Below are positions 18,005 to 26,888 of a stretch of 64,000 nucleotides of DNA, piece after piece. Below the pieces are notes generated by a model that was not told the DNA's origin, did not search any database, and was given only the letters and a program-made list of their open reading frames with translations. This DNA comes from Sphingobacterium sp. LZ7M1. Lineage in GTDB: Bacteria; Bacteroidota; Bacteroidia; Sphingobacteriales; Sphingobacteriaceae. Both the position numbers and the translations under genes were made by a program. Location of the stretch: contig NZ_CP101134.1 in NCBI RefSeq assembly GCF_024296865.1, positions 1,116,001 through 1,180,000 on the forward strand, written 5' to 3'. Numbering within the stretch: the stretch's first letter is position 1; the number at the start of each line of letters is the position of its first letter.

Positions 18005-20566
18005 ATGGAAGCAAAATTTTCACCCCGAGTTAAAGATGTTATATCATATAGTCGTGAGGAGGCTCTTCGCTTACGTCACGATTATATCGGTACCGAACAT
18101 CTATTGCTAGGATTAATACGTGAGGGCGATGGAGTGGCAATTAAGATATTGAAGAATATCGGCGTTGACATGGGCGCAGTCCGCCAATCAGTGGAGGATG
18201 CTGTGAAAGGTTCTTCCGTTTCACGCTCTCCAATTAGTAATATGCCGCTAACTAAACAAGCCGAAAAGGTCTTGAAGATTACTTATTTGGAAGCTAAAAT
18301 TTTTAAGAGTGATATCATCGGGACTGAACATCTCCTGTTAGCTATATTACGTGATGAAGAAAACATCGCATCACAGATCTTACAGCAATTCAATGTTTCA
18401 TATAACGTATTCAAAACCGAAGTCGAACAGAATGCCACCGGCATCACTGATGAAGCTTCCAGTACGCCTCCAGGAGGCGACGAAGAATACGCTGATGAAG
18501 ATTCACAGTTCTCTTCACCTAAAAAAGTATCTGATATCAAGTCTAAAACCCCTGTTCTAGACAACTTCGGACGCGACCTGACGAAAGCCGCAGAAGAAGG
18601 TAAATTGGATCCTATTGTAGGTCGTGAGAAAGAAATTGAAAGGGTTTCGCAGATTCTTTCCCGTAGGAAGAAAAACAACCCTATTCTAATCGGTGAACCT
18701 GGTGTCGGTAAATCAGCCATCGCTGAAGGCCTAGCACTGCGTATCATCCAAAGGAAAGTATCTAGAGTACTCTTCAACAAACGTGTAGTTACCTTAGACT
18801 TAGCATCGCTAGTAGCTGGTACCAAGTACAGAGGTCAGTTTGAAGAACGTATGAAAGCGGTCATGAATGAGTTGGAAAAATCGCCTGATGTAATCTTGTT
18901 TATCGACGAGATCCACACCATAGTTGGTGCAGGTGGTGCTTCTGGTTCTTTGGATGCTTCAAATATGTTCAAACCTGCCTTGGCACGTGGAGAGATCCAA
19001 TGTATCGGTGCTACTACACTGGATGAGTACCGCCAGTACATTGAGAAAGATGGTGCTTTGGACCGTCGTTTCCAAAAAGTAACCGTAGAACCTACTTCTA
19101 TCGACGATACGATCGAAATCTTGAACCGTATCAAAGATAAATATGAGGAACACCACAATGTTACTTATACCCCAGAAGCTATTGATGCCTGTGTGTCATT
19201 GACCACAAGATATATCACGGATAGATTCTTGCCAGATAAAGCTATCGATGCTTTAGACGAGTCGGGATCACGTGTACACTTGAACAATATCCATGTTCCT
19301 CAATCCATCATCGATATCGAAGAGAAAATCGAGGAAGTTAAAGTGGAGAAAAACAAGGTTGTCCGCAGTCAGAAATATGAAGAAGCTGCCAAACTTCGTG
19401 ATACTGAAAAGAAATTGATCGAAGAATTGGAGAAAGAAAAAGCCGCTTGGGAAGCAGAAACCAAAACAAAACGCTATACAGTTACGGAAGATAATGTAGC
19501 TGAAGTTGTGTCGATGATGACTGGTATCCCAGTGCAACGTGTTAGCCAATCGGATAGCCAGAAACTATTGAACATGGGTGAATCCATGAAAGGTAGGATC
19601 ATTGGTCAGGACGATGCCGTACAGAAATTGGTGAAAGCCATCCAACGTACTCGTGCAGGATTGAAAGATCCTAAGAAACCTATCGGTTCCTTTATCTTCT
19701 TAGGTCCTACAGGTGTTGGTAAAACTGAATTGGCAAAAGAGTTAGCTCGCTTCATGTTTGATTCTGAAGATGCTTTGATCCAGATCGATATGAGTGAGTA
19801 CATGGAGAAATTTGCCGTGTCTCGCTTAGTCGGAGCGCCTCCAGGATACGTAGGTTATGAAGAAGGTGGTCAGTTGACCGAAAAGGTTCGCCGTAAACCA
19901 TATGCTGTTGTCTTATTGGATGAGATTGAAAAAGCTCACCCTGATGTATTCAACTTGTTGTTGCAAGTATTGGATGAAGGTCAGTTGACAGATAGCCTTG
20001 GTCGTAAGGTAGACTTTAGAAACACCATCATCATTATGACTTCAAACATCGGTGCCCGTCAATTGAAAGAGTTTGGTCAAGGGGTAGGATTTACTACAGC
20101 TGCCAAAGAAAATCAAGCAGACTCGCATTCAAGAGGGGTTATCGAAACTGCATTAAAACGTGCATTCGCCCCTGAGTTCTTGAACCGTATCGATGATGTA
20201 ATCGTGTTTAACTCATTGACAAAAGACCATATCTTCAAGATCATTGATATCGAATTGAGATCTTTATTTGCTCGTATCGAAGGTTTAGGTCATAAAATTA
20301 ACTTGACTGAAGCTGCCAAAAACTACATTGCTGAAAAAGGATATGACAGCAACTTTGGCGCTAGACCATTGAAACGTGCAATCCAAAAGTATCTTGAAGA
20401 TCCAATCGCCGAAGAGATCCTGAAAGGTGAACTTAAGACCGGTGAGACTATCTTGGTAGATTATGATGATGAAAAGAAAGATATCGTAGTTTCTTCTGCA
20501 AAGAATGAAAAGGACGATGACTCTTCTCTTGCTTCTGATGTCAAAAACAACAAGAAAAAAGATTAA
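18005..20566 (+). CDS. clpC: ATP-dependent Clp protease ATP-binding subunit ClpC
   Basis: An 853-residue Hsp100 unfoldase. Two Clp_N repeats (about 1-140) precede AAA domain 1 with Walker A GEPGVGKS at 230-237, a UVR-type coiled-coil (about 440-475, [12 protein letters not shown]) that distinguishes ClpC from ClpA, and AAA domain 2 with Walker A GPTGVGKT at 567-574. The C-terminal D2-small domain includes [11 protein letters not shown]. With ClpP it degrades misfolded and tagged cytosolic proteins. AAAGGA seven bases upstream of the ATG is a reasonable ribosome site. It is divergent from ettA and monocistronic. No CtsR or McsAB genes are adjacent. Confidence 0.95.
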   Translation: MEAKFSPRVKDVISYSREEALRLRHDYIGTEHLLLGLIREGDGVAIKILKNIGVDMGAVRQSVEDAVKGSSVSRSPISNMPLTKQAEKVLKITYLEAKIFKSDIIGTEHLLLAILRDEENIASQILQQFNVSYNVFKTEVEQNATGITDEASSTPPGGDEEYADEDSQFSSPKKVSDIKSKTPVLDNFGRDLTKAAEEGKLDPIVGREKEIERVSQILSRRKKNNPILIGEPGVGKSAIAEGLALRIIQRKVSRVLFNKRVVTLDLASLVAGTKYRGQFEERMKAVMNELEKSPDVILFIDEIHTIVGAGGASGSLDASNMFKPALARGEIQCIGATTLDEYRQYIEKDGALDRRFQKVTVEPTSIDDTIEILNRIKDKYEEHHNVTYTPEAIDACVSLTTRYITDRFLPDKAIDALDESGSRVHLNNIHVPQSIIDIEEKIEEVKVEKNKVVRSQKYEEAAKLRDTEKKLIEELEKEKAAWEAETKTKRYTVTEDNVAEVVSMMTGIPVQRVSQSDSQKLLNMGESMKGRIIGQDDAVQKLVKAIQRTRAGLKDPKKPIGSFIFLGPTGVGKTELAKELARFMFDSEDALIQIDMSEYMEKFAVSRLVGAPPGYVGYEEGGQLTEKVRRKPYAVVLLDEIEKAHPDVFNLLLQVLDEGQLTDSLGRKVDFRNTIIIMTSNIGARQLKEFGQGVGFTTAAKENQADSHSRGVIETALKRAFAPEFLNRIDDVIVFNSLTKDHIFKIIDIELRSLFARIEGLGHKINLTEAAKNYIAEKGYDSNFGARPLKRAIQKYLEDPIAEEILKGELKTGETILVDYDDEKKDIVVSSAKNEKDDDSSLASDVKNNKKKD

Positions 20567-20586
20567 TAGAAAATATATCCAATATG

Positions 20587-20619
20587 GCGGCCTGAAAGCA
20601 ATTTTAGGCCGCTTTTTTA
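20587..20619 (+). terminator. clpC terminator
   Basis: GCGGCCTGAAA pairs with TTTTAGGCCGC (one G-T pair) and is followed by seven T, 20 bases after the clpC stop codon. Confidence 0.92.
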
Positions 20620-20736
20620 TATAATTATCTGCTGATTTTACTCCTTTTTACAACCAAAATTATAATTAGAGGTCAAAATTCCTAGCTCATGGACCTTCCT
20701 CCTGCCAAAATCCTTCCGGCGAATTCCTTTGCAAAC

Positions 20737-20750
20737 ATGATTTATATCAC
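20737..20750 (+). promoter_or_regulatory. FNR/CRP-like operator before the hemN-ccoI-ccoS unit
   Basis: ATGAT-TTAT-ATCAC is a palindrome of the FNR type (TTGAT-N4-ATCAA consensus), with the inner TGAT and ATCA intact. Its end is 44 bases upstream of the TAATTTTG element at 20795-20802. The same motif with 45-base spacing precedes ccoNO at 42454-42467. Confidence 0.75.
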
Positions 20751-20794
20751 TTTCTGTCATGATGCAGTGCATTCGTTTCTGCGGGCCTAAACGC

Positions 20795-20802
20795 TAATTT
20801 TG
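20795..20802 (+). promoter_or_regulatory. Promoter -7 element TAATTTTG
   Basis: A match to TAnnTTTG, 25 bases before the start codon at 20828. No good -33 TTTG is present at the usual distance, which fits an activator-dependent promoter. The identical octamer serves ccoNO. Confidence 0.65.
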
Positions 20803-20827
20803 GAACAATAACTACTTTACTTAAGGG

Positions 20828-21289
20828 ATGAGAGTGATTGCATATAACATTTTGGGACCTGAGAAGGAGCACCTCGCCAAGGCAAATGGTAAGGTACATG
20901 ATTTGACTTTGATATCAAACGAGTTGAATTTTAGTACCATGCACTATGCCATAGGCAAAGAGGCTGTCATCATCTCTGATCGTGATGTGTTGGATAGAGT
21001 AATGTTATTTGAACTCTATAAAATTGGGATTAGAAATATTATCACCCGTTCAAGATCCACTGACCATATTGACCTAGATTATGCCGGAGAATTGAAAATA
21101 CACGTTGCAAACGTCCCATTCGATAACTCCCTTGAAGGAATTGCCAAGCAGACCATCATGAACCTTACCCAATGGATGGTAGGAGGTTGTACGGGAGAGG
21201 CTTGTCAATGTAGAATGGAATGCAATAAAAAGGTTAAATATAGACGATATGGAAACGGAGATTCTAAACAAACTGATCAACAAATATAA
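20828..21289 (+). CDS. Short D-hydroxyacid-dehydrogenase-like N-domain protein with Cys cluster
   Basis: A 153-residue protein of unknown function. Residues about 1-112 resemble the N-terminal (substrate) domain of D-lactate/2-hydroxyacid dehydrogenases: VIISDRDVLDRVM, GIRNIITRS and ELKIHVANVP follow that family's pattern. The NAD-binding Rossmann domain and catalytic Arg/Glu/His are absent, so it cannot be a dehydrogenase. Instead it ends with CTGEACQCRMEC (Cys121, 126, 128 and 132) and a basic polar tail, suggesting metal or iron-sulfur binding. The gene overlaps the hemN start by 41 bases and heads a unit with hemN, ccoI and ccoS behind an FNR-like operator, so a role linked to microaerobic metabolism or metal handling is inferred. 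Confidence 0.8.
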   Translation: MRVIAYNILGPEKEHLAKANGKVHDLTLISNELNFSTMHYAIGKEAVIISDRDVLDRVMLFELYKIGIRNIITRSRSTDHIDLDYAGELKIHVANVPFDNSLEGIAKQTIMNLTQWMVGGCTGEACQCRMECNKKVKYRRYGNGDSKQTDQQI

Positions 21290-22613
21290 CGTAGCGGCAC
21301 CTCGCTATACCAGTTATCCAACAGTACCTTTCTGGGAAAACGAACGTTTTAATGAAGCCGATTGGCGCCAAAGAGTGGCTTTGAACTTTAACAAGTCCAA
21401 AGATCAGGGAATCAGCATTTATGTGCACCTGCCATTCTGCGAAAGCCTTTGTACCTACTGCGGATGTAATACCCGTATTACCAAAAACCACCAAGTCGAA
21501 GATCCTTATATTACCTCCCTTCTCAAAGAATGGCAGATGTACAAAGATATCTTGAAGGAAGATAACCTTAAGATCGCAGAAATTCACCTAGGTGGTGGAA
21601 CTCCGACCTTCTTTACGCCAGAAAACCTGCACCGCTTGATCGCAGGTCTCTTGGAAGGGAACGAAAAAACGCAAGATGCCTCTTTCTCATTCGAGGCCCA
21701 TCCTGCAAATACTACTTACGATCATTTAAAGACCCTTTATGATTTGGGATTTAAGAGATTGAGCTTGGGTATCCAAGATTTCGATGAAAAAGTCCAATTT
21801 ATTATCAATAGACATCAAACTGTGGAAGATGTAGACCGTGTCATGAAAGATGCTAGAGGTCTTGGTTACGAATCCATCAACTTTGATTTGATTTATGGCT
21901 TGCCTTTACAGACGGCAGAATCCGTGCGCATGACCATAGAGCATTCCATGAAATTAAATCCTGACCGGATTTCCTTCTATAGTTACGCCCATGTGCCTTG
22001 GATCAAACCTGGTCAACGCCGATTTACTGAGCATGACCTTCCCGTGGGAGAAGAAAAATTAAATCTATATAAACTGGGAAAACAGATGATCCAGGAAAGT
22101 GGTTATAAAGATGTAGGTATGGACCACTTCGCCAAAACGGATGATGCCCTTTATATCGCTTCCCTTGATGGAACCCTTCACCGTAACTTCATGGGGTATG
22201 CAGATCGCTATACACCCTTGTTGATCGGTCTGGGTGTGTCTTCCATCAGTGATGCCTGGACAGCATTCGCCCAAAACGTCAAAACCGTTGAGGAATACCA
22301 TAAACTCATAGGCGAAGGCATTTTGCCGGTCGTGAAAGGTCATATCCTAAATGATGAAGATCTGATCATCAGAGAATATATCCTGGATATGATGTGCCGT
22401 GGTAAAGTTCAGCTGAAAGAAGGTTTTGCCCTAAATGAAAAAATCATCGAACGCCTACAACCTTTGGTCGCAGATGAATTGGTGAGTGTAGATCAGGATA
22501 TCGTTCAGATCAGTGAACTAGGGAAATCATTCCTGCGCAATGTCTGCATGGCATTTGATGAACGCCTGCAAAAAACAAAAGAAAGAGACAATTTATTCAG
22601 TCAAGCTATTTAA
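21249..22613 (+). CDS. hemN: Oxygen-independent coproporphyrinogen III oxidase
   Basis: A 454-residue radical SAM enzyme that decarboxylates coproporphyrinogen III to protoporphyrinogen IX without oxygen, supplying heme under low oxygen. The SAM-cluster motif CESLCTYCGC has Cys64, Cys68, Cys71 and the extra Cys73 diagnostic of true HemN. The N-terminal YNVAAPRYTSYPT and the glycine motif LGGGTPTF are also typical. The full-length C-terminal domain argues against the heme chaperone HemW. Its ATG lies inside the preceding gene, which implies translational coupling, and ccoI follows after 15 bases. Confidence 0.95.
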   Translation: METEILNKLINKYNVAAPRYTSYPTVPFWENERFNEADWRQRVALNFNKSKDQGISIYVHLPFCESLCTYCGCNTRITKNHQVEDPYITSLLKEWQMYKDILKEDNLKIAEIHLGGGTPTFFTPENLHRLIAGLLEGNEKTQDASFSFEAHPANTTYDHLKTLYDLGFKRLSLGIQDFDEKVQFIINRHQTVEDVDRVMKDARGLGYESINFDLIYGLPLQTAESVRMTIEHSMKLNPDRISFYSYAHVPWIKPGQRRFTEHDLPVGEEKLNLYKLGKQMIQESGYKDVGMDHFAKTDDALYIASLDGTLHRNFMGYADRYTPLLIGLGVSSISDAWTAFAQNVKTVEEYHKLIGEGILPVVKGHILNDEDLIIREYILDMMCRGKVQLKEGFALNEKIIERLQPLVADELVSVDQDIVQISELGKSFLRNVCMAFDERLQKTKERDNLFSQAI

Positions 22614-22628
22614 CCTTATATTTATATT

Positions 22629-25025
22629 ATGTCAACAAAAGGGGAACTGCAATTAAATACAATTTGCTATCACTGTGGTGATCCGGTGGAGGATTCTGCC
22701 TATATCTTGGAAGACCATCGCTTTTGTTGCCTAGGCTGCCAAACTGTTTATCAGATCTTGAATGATAACAACATGGCATCCTATTATAAGTACAATACCC
22801 ATCCAGGGAAATCCCAAAAAGCACAAAAGGAGGACCTTTCCTATCTGGATGAACCCAATATCATTGCCAAACTGGTAGACTATCAGGATAATGAACAGGC
22901 CATCATTACATTTTATGTACCTGCTATCCATTGTAGCTCTTGTATCTGGCTGCTTGAACACCTATATAAATTGAATCCAGGCGTGAAGACCTCTCAGGTG
23001 GACTTCATGAAAAAACAAGCTAGCATCACCTTCAAAAAGGACGAAATTTCCCTGCGTGAACTGGTCGATCTATTGCACAAGATCGGATACGACCCAAAGA
23101 TCACCCTTCAGGATGTCGTCAAAGAAGGTAAGAAAATAAACCAAAGTGGACTTATTGCAAAGATTACCGTGGCAGGTTTCTGTTTCGGTAACTCCATGAT
23201 GATCTCTTTTCCGGAATACTTCGGTATGGGCGAGTTTGAAAGACAGTATTCCAATTTCTTCAACTACATGAACTTGGCATTCGGACTCCCAGTCCTATTA
23301 TATAGTGCCTCCGATTATTTCAAATCGGCCTGGTTGAGCCTCAAGCAAAAACGCCTGAACCTTGATGTGCCTTTGGCCCTCGGGATCTTTGTGCTCTTCT
23401 TCCGCTCGGCCTTTGAGATCATTTCCCAGACAGGTCCTGGATTTATGGATACCTTATGCAGTTTGGTATTCTTTATCCTGATCGGAAAATATGTACAACA
23501 GAGAACATACTACCATATTTCCTTTGAACGCGATTACCGTTCATACTTTCCTGTTGCGGTAACTGTATTGGATGAAGGTGTTGCAAAGCCCACACAGATC
23601 GCTGACCTGCAGGTTGGCGACAGGATCTTGGTCCGCAATAATGAAATTATTCCTGCTGATGCCATTTTGCTGAATGGCAATGCATCCGTGGACTTCAGCT
23701 TCGTGACAGGGGAGAGTAAACCTGTTGAAAAGGTGTTGGGGGAAGTGGTTTACGCTGGAGGTAGACAAATGGGAGAGGCTATCGAATTGGAAGTGGTCAA
23801 AGCGGTATCCCAAAGTTATTTGACCAAGCTCTGGAACAATGATAGCTTAAAGCAGTATGAAAAGAAATTTGAAACCTTTGTAGGTTTTATCAGTAAATAT
23901 TTCACCATTGGTCTTCTCATGATTGCCATTGCAGCCTGTGTGTTCTGGATTGTTGGTGGAAATGCAGATAAAGCTTGGGGAGCTTTTACGGCCGTTCTGA
24001 TCATCGCCTGTCCATGTGCATTGGCCTTGAGCTCGCCATTTACGCTTTCAGCTGCATTGAGCATCTTTGATAAAAACAAGTTGTACATCAAGAATACAGC
24101 CGCTATTGAACAGATGGCAGCTATTGAGACCGTCGTGTTTGATAAAACTGGAACCATTTCTTCGCCTACTGCATCCAGTATGTATTTCGAAGGAACCCTG
24201 GATCCAATGGAGCGCAATCTCTTGGCTTCCCTATGTCGTAATTCTAACCACCCATTGAGTAGAGAGATTATCAAATGGTTGGGCGATGTTCAGATGTTGA
24301 ACATAGAAGAGTACGAAGAGGTAGTCGGAAGAGGACAATCTGGAAAATATCAAGATTACAGTATACAGATCGGTAGTGCCAGTTATGTGAATACCGCCAA
24401 AGTCGATTTAGAAGGGTCGGTTGTATATGTCAAGATCAATGATACCTTGAAAGGATATTTCACCCTAGAGCAATCTTGGCGTACTGGACTTACCGAAGTC
24501 ATCAATAAGTTAAAGGCAGAGCATTATGACCTGCATTTAATTTCTGGTGACAACGAACGTAGGGCTGATGCATTGCGCATGATATTTCCCGCAAATGCTA
24601 AACTCCTATTCAACCAAACTCCTGCGGCTAAATTGGAAAAAATTACCGAATGGCAGCATCAAGGAAAAAAAGTCTGCATGTTGGGCGATGGATTGAATGA
24701 TGCCGGAGCATTGAGGAAAGCGGACCTCGGTATTGCCGTATCAGACGATATCAATAATTTCTCGCCAGGTTGTGATGCCATCTTGGATGGTGAGGCATTC
24801 CATAAACTGCCGAAATTCTTTGATTTCAGTAAAGATGCCGTCAAGGTCATCAAGATGTCATTTATCATTTCCTTATTGTATAATGTAATCGGTATTAGTT
24901 TCGCCGTTCAGGGAACAATGTCACCTTTATTCGCAGCGATCTTAATGCCTATCAGTACCGTTACTATTATTTCATTCACCAGTTTGATGACTAGAGGATA
25001 TGCAAAACGGAGAAAATTAATTTAA
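22629..25025 (+). CDS. ccoI: Copper-type P1B ATPase CcoI/FixI
   Basis: A 798-residue heavy-metal P-type ATPase that exports copper for cbb3 oxidase assembly. An N-terminal Cys-rich segment (Cys13, 16, 33, 34 and 37) precedes an HMA domain with CSSC at 102-105. The transmembrane CPC motif is at 461-463, the phosphorylation motif DKTGT begins at Asp505, and the hinge GDGLNDAGAL is near the C-terminus. The Cys-rich N-terminus and position before ccoS are characteristic of FixI/CcoI rather than the detoxifying CopA. It belongs to the unit controlled by the operator at 20737. Confidence 0.94.
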   Translation: MSTKGELQLNTICYHCGDPVEDSAYILEDHRFCCLGCQTVYQILNDNNMASYYKYNTHPGKSQKAQKEDLSYLDEPNIIAKLVDYQDNEQAIITFYVPAIHCSSCIWLLEHLYKLNPGVKTSQVDFMKKQASITFKKDEISLRELVDLLHKIGYDPKITLQDVVKEGKKINQSGLIAKITVAGFCFGNSMMISFPEYFGMGEFERQYSNFFNYMNLAFGLPVLLYSASDYFKSAWLSLKQKRLNLDVPLALGIFVLFFRSAFEIISQTGPGFMDTLCSLVFFILIGKYVQQRTYYHISFERDYRSYFPVAVTVLDEGVAKPTQIADLQVGDRILVRNNEIIPADAILLNGNASVDFSFVTGESKPVEKVLGEVVYAGGRQMGEAIELEVVKAVSQSYLTKLWNNDSLKQYEKKFETFVGFISKYFTIGLLMIAIAACVFWIVGGNADKAWGAFTAVLIIACPCALALSSPFTLSAALSIFDKNKLYIKNTAAIEQMAAIETVVFDKTGTISSPTASSMYFEGTLDPMERNLLASLCRNSNHPLSREIIKWLGDVQMLNIEEYEEVVGRGQSGKYQDYSIQIGSASYVNTAKVDLEGSVVYVKINDTLKGYFTLEQSWRTGLTEVINKLKAEHYDLHLISGDNERRADALRMIFPANAKLLFNQTPAAKLEKITEWQHQGKKVCMLGDGLNDAGALRKADLGIAVSDDINNFSPGCDAILDGEAFHKLPKFFDFSKDAVKVIKMSFIISLLYNVIGISFAVQGTMSPLFAAILMPISTVTIISFTSLMTRGYAKRRKLI

Positions 25026-25034
25026 CTTTGTACT

Positions 25035-25220
25035 ATGAACATCATATTTTTCTTAATCGGTTGTAGTGTATTGATTGCACTGTTCTTTTTGGGAGCTTTC
25101 TTTTGGGCCAGCAAAAACGGACAGCATGAAGATACATATACCCCTTCCGTAAGAATCTTGTTTGACGATGAACCTAATAATCCGGAAACAGAAACTGAAC
25201 AAGCCGCTCCAAAAAAATAA
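25035..25220 (+). CDS. ccoS: cbb3 oxidase maturation protein CcoS
   Basis: A 61-residue protein with one N-terminal membrane helix (about 2-25) and a short acidic cytosolic tail. MNIIFFLIGCSVLIALFFLG and the following FWASKNGQHED match the small CcoS family needed for cofactor insertion into cbb3 oxidase. It starts 9 bases after the ccoI stop. A TAATTTTG-like element TAACTTTG lies at 25023-25030, probably by chance. Confidence 0.9.
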   Translation: MNIIFFLIGCSVLIALFFLGAFFWASKNGQHEDTYTPSVRILFDDEPNNPETETEQAAPKK

Positions 25221-25269
25221 AATCACAGTTTTTTTACATTCCTAATACCTTTTTGCTTAACACCTTGCT

Positions 25270-25277
25270 TATCTTTG
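25270..25277 (+). promoter_or_regulatory. Promoter -7 element very close to a start codon
   Basis: TATCTTTG is a full TAnnTTTG match ending six bases before the ATG at 25284. Transcription would begin at or next to the start codon, so the mRNA may be leaderless. Confidence 0.5.
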
Positions 25278-25283
25278 TGGCGT

Positions 25284-25649
25284 ATGTTTCGACTATTGCA
25301 TTTCTTGGCGCTATTCGGATACCTCAATGTGCTATGCTTGGAGGTAAAGTCTATCGACCTTTTTGGTTCCGCGAATGTGGTAGCCAACGAAACCTTAGTT
25401 GAAGTCGTATTGGAAGAGGTGCTCAACCTGACACATCCTGTGAATTCCGAGGCCCTTCCTGAAATCATCTTCGATGATTATCGCATTCTTTCCCTGTTCC
25501 TAGGGTTAATACCATTGGTATTCATCTTTAACTGGTTAATTTCCAGACTTTACAGGATCAAATCAACCTTAAAACATCCGTTTTATCTGTCCAAGACACT
25601 ATGCCTCCCTGGCTATTACCAGTTCTTGTATAGATACCGTCCTTTCTAA
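25284..25649 (+). CDS. Hypothetical two-helix membrane protein
   Basis: A 121-residue protein with an N-terminal hydrophobic segment that could be a signal peptide (about 1-20, MFRLLHFLALFGYLNVLCLE), a central acidic stretch with many Glu and Val residues, and a second membrane helix at about 72-90 followed by a basic, aromatic C-terminus. I do not recognise a domain. The ATG at 25284 is chosen over one at 25275 because the latter overlaps the promoter element. It follows ccoS by 63 bases on the same strand, but its own promoter suggests separate transcription. Confidence 0.6.
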   Translation: MFRLLHFLALFGYLNVLCLEVKSIDLFGSANVVANETLVEVVLEEVLNLTHPVNSEALPEIIFDDYRILSLFLGLIPLVFIFNWLISRLYRIKSTLKHPFYLSKTLCLPGYYQFLYRYRPF

Positions 25650-25764
25650 TTTCCATTTTTTATATGCTTTCCATTTTGAAAGTATAGGGATTGTTATGCC
25701 ATCTGCGTAACAACCAACATCTATTGTATTCTATTTTATTTTAATACCCATATTTTATATTGCT

Positions 25765-26871
25765 ATGAAAAAACAACGCATGCTACTACCCGTAGTAGGT
25801 TGCGCATTATTAGTTGCATCCTGTACTGCTACCAGTAACGAAAAGACAACTGCTAATGCACCTAAAGTCGTTCCCGTATCTAATTTAGTTCAACTGGATA
25901 CTGTTGTGTACAAAGAGTATATCGCAGATATCCAATCTCAACGTAATGTGGAATTACGCTCCCGTTTGGTAGGGTTCCTGGATAGGATCTTTGTTGATGA
26001 GGGAGCATTCGTGAAAAAAGGACAGGTCCTGTTCTCTTTGGTAGCGGATGAATACAAAGCTGACTTGGCACAAGCTCAGGCAGCAGTCAGCAGTGCTGAA
26101 GCTGAAGTGAAAAAAGTAGAACTGGAGATGGAAAGGACCCAGAAGTTGGTTCAGAAAAACATCGTCAGCTCAACCGAATATGATCTATTGAAAGTTCAAT
26201 TACGTGCCGCTAATGCTAAAGTTGGGGAAGCAGAAGCTGTTTTGAACCAAGCAAGGACAAAATTGTCCAATACGCAGATCCGCGCACCTTTTGATGGCCG
26301 TATCGATCGAATCCAATTAAAAGAGGGTTCTTTGTTGGAAGAAGGGTCCCTATTGACCACTATCTCAGATATGGCTAATATGAACGTGTACTTCGATATC
26401 TCTGAACAGGAATACCTAGGGATCGCATCTGACTCTACCTTTAATAGAAATAATTTCAAGAAAGAAGTTCAGTTGATCTTAGCAAATGGTGCTACCTATC
26501 CTAATACAGGAACTGCTGAGATCGTTGAAAGTGAATTCGAGGCCAGTACTGGATCAATTTCCCTTCGTGCTAAATTCAAAAATCCTGATGGACTATTGAA
26601 ACATGGTGCTACCGGTAGGATCGGTGTGCCAGTGCAAACTGGTGACCTGCTTTTGGTTCATCAGAAATCTGTTTTCGAAATCCAGGACAAAGCTTACGTG
26701 TATACCTTAAAAGGGGATACCGTTAAGATGACCCCTTTCCAGAACGGACGTCGTGTTGGACATTATTATGTCGTAGAAAATGGTTTGCCAGCTGACGCTA
26801 AAGTTGTATATGAAGGCGTTCAATCCCTTCGTGATGGAATGGTAATTCAACCAAAAATGGTTAAAAACTAA
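25765..26871 (+). CDS. RND efflux periplasmic adaptor (membrane fusion lipoprotein)
   Basis: A 368-residue AcrA/MexA-type adaptor. The lipoprotein signal has lipobox VASC, anchoring it to the inner membrane facing the periplasm. The barrel-sandwich half-motifs (NVELRSRLVGFLDRIFVDEG and RAPFDGRIDRIQLKEG), a short alpha-hairpin (about 95-155, rich in Ala, Glu and Lys) and a beta-barrel domain are in the usual order. It links the permease to the outer-membrane channel. The permease gene follows after 17 bases with a purine-rich ribosome site, so they form one operon. No TetR or MarR regulator gene is adjacent. Confidence 0.93.
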   Translation: MKKQRMLLPVVGCALLVASCTATSNEKTTANAPKVVPVSNLVQLDTVVYKEYIADIQSQRNVELRSRLVGFLDRIFVDEGAFVKKGQVLFSLVADEYKADLAQAQAAVSSAEAEVKKVELEMERTQKLVQKNIVSSTEYDLLKVQLRAANAKVGEAEAVLNQARTKLSNTQIRAPFDGRIDRIQLKEGSLLEEGSLLTTISDMANMNVYFDISEQEYLGIASDSTFNRNNFKKEVQLILANGATYPNTGTAEIVESEFEASTGSISLRAKFKNPDGLLKHGATGRIGVPVQTGDLLLVHQKSVFEIQDKAYVYTLKGDTVKMTPFQNGRRVGHYYVVENGLPADAKVVYEGVQSLRDGMVIQPKMVKN

Positions 26872-26888
26872 GAAGGGAGCGAGATTTA

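Noticed and set aside
25023..25030. TAACTTTG as a separate ccoS promoter
   Set aside because: Only four bases from the ATG and inside a tight ccoI-ccoS junction; chance match is likely.
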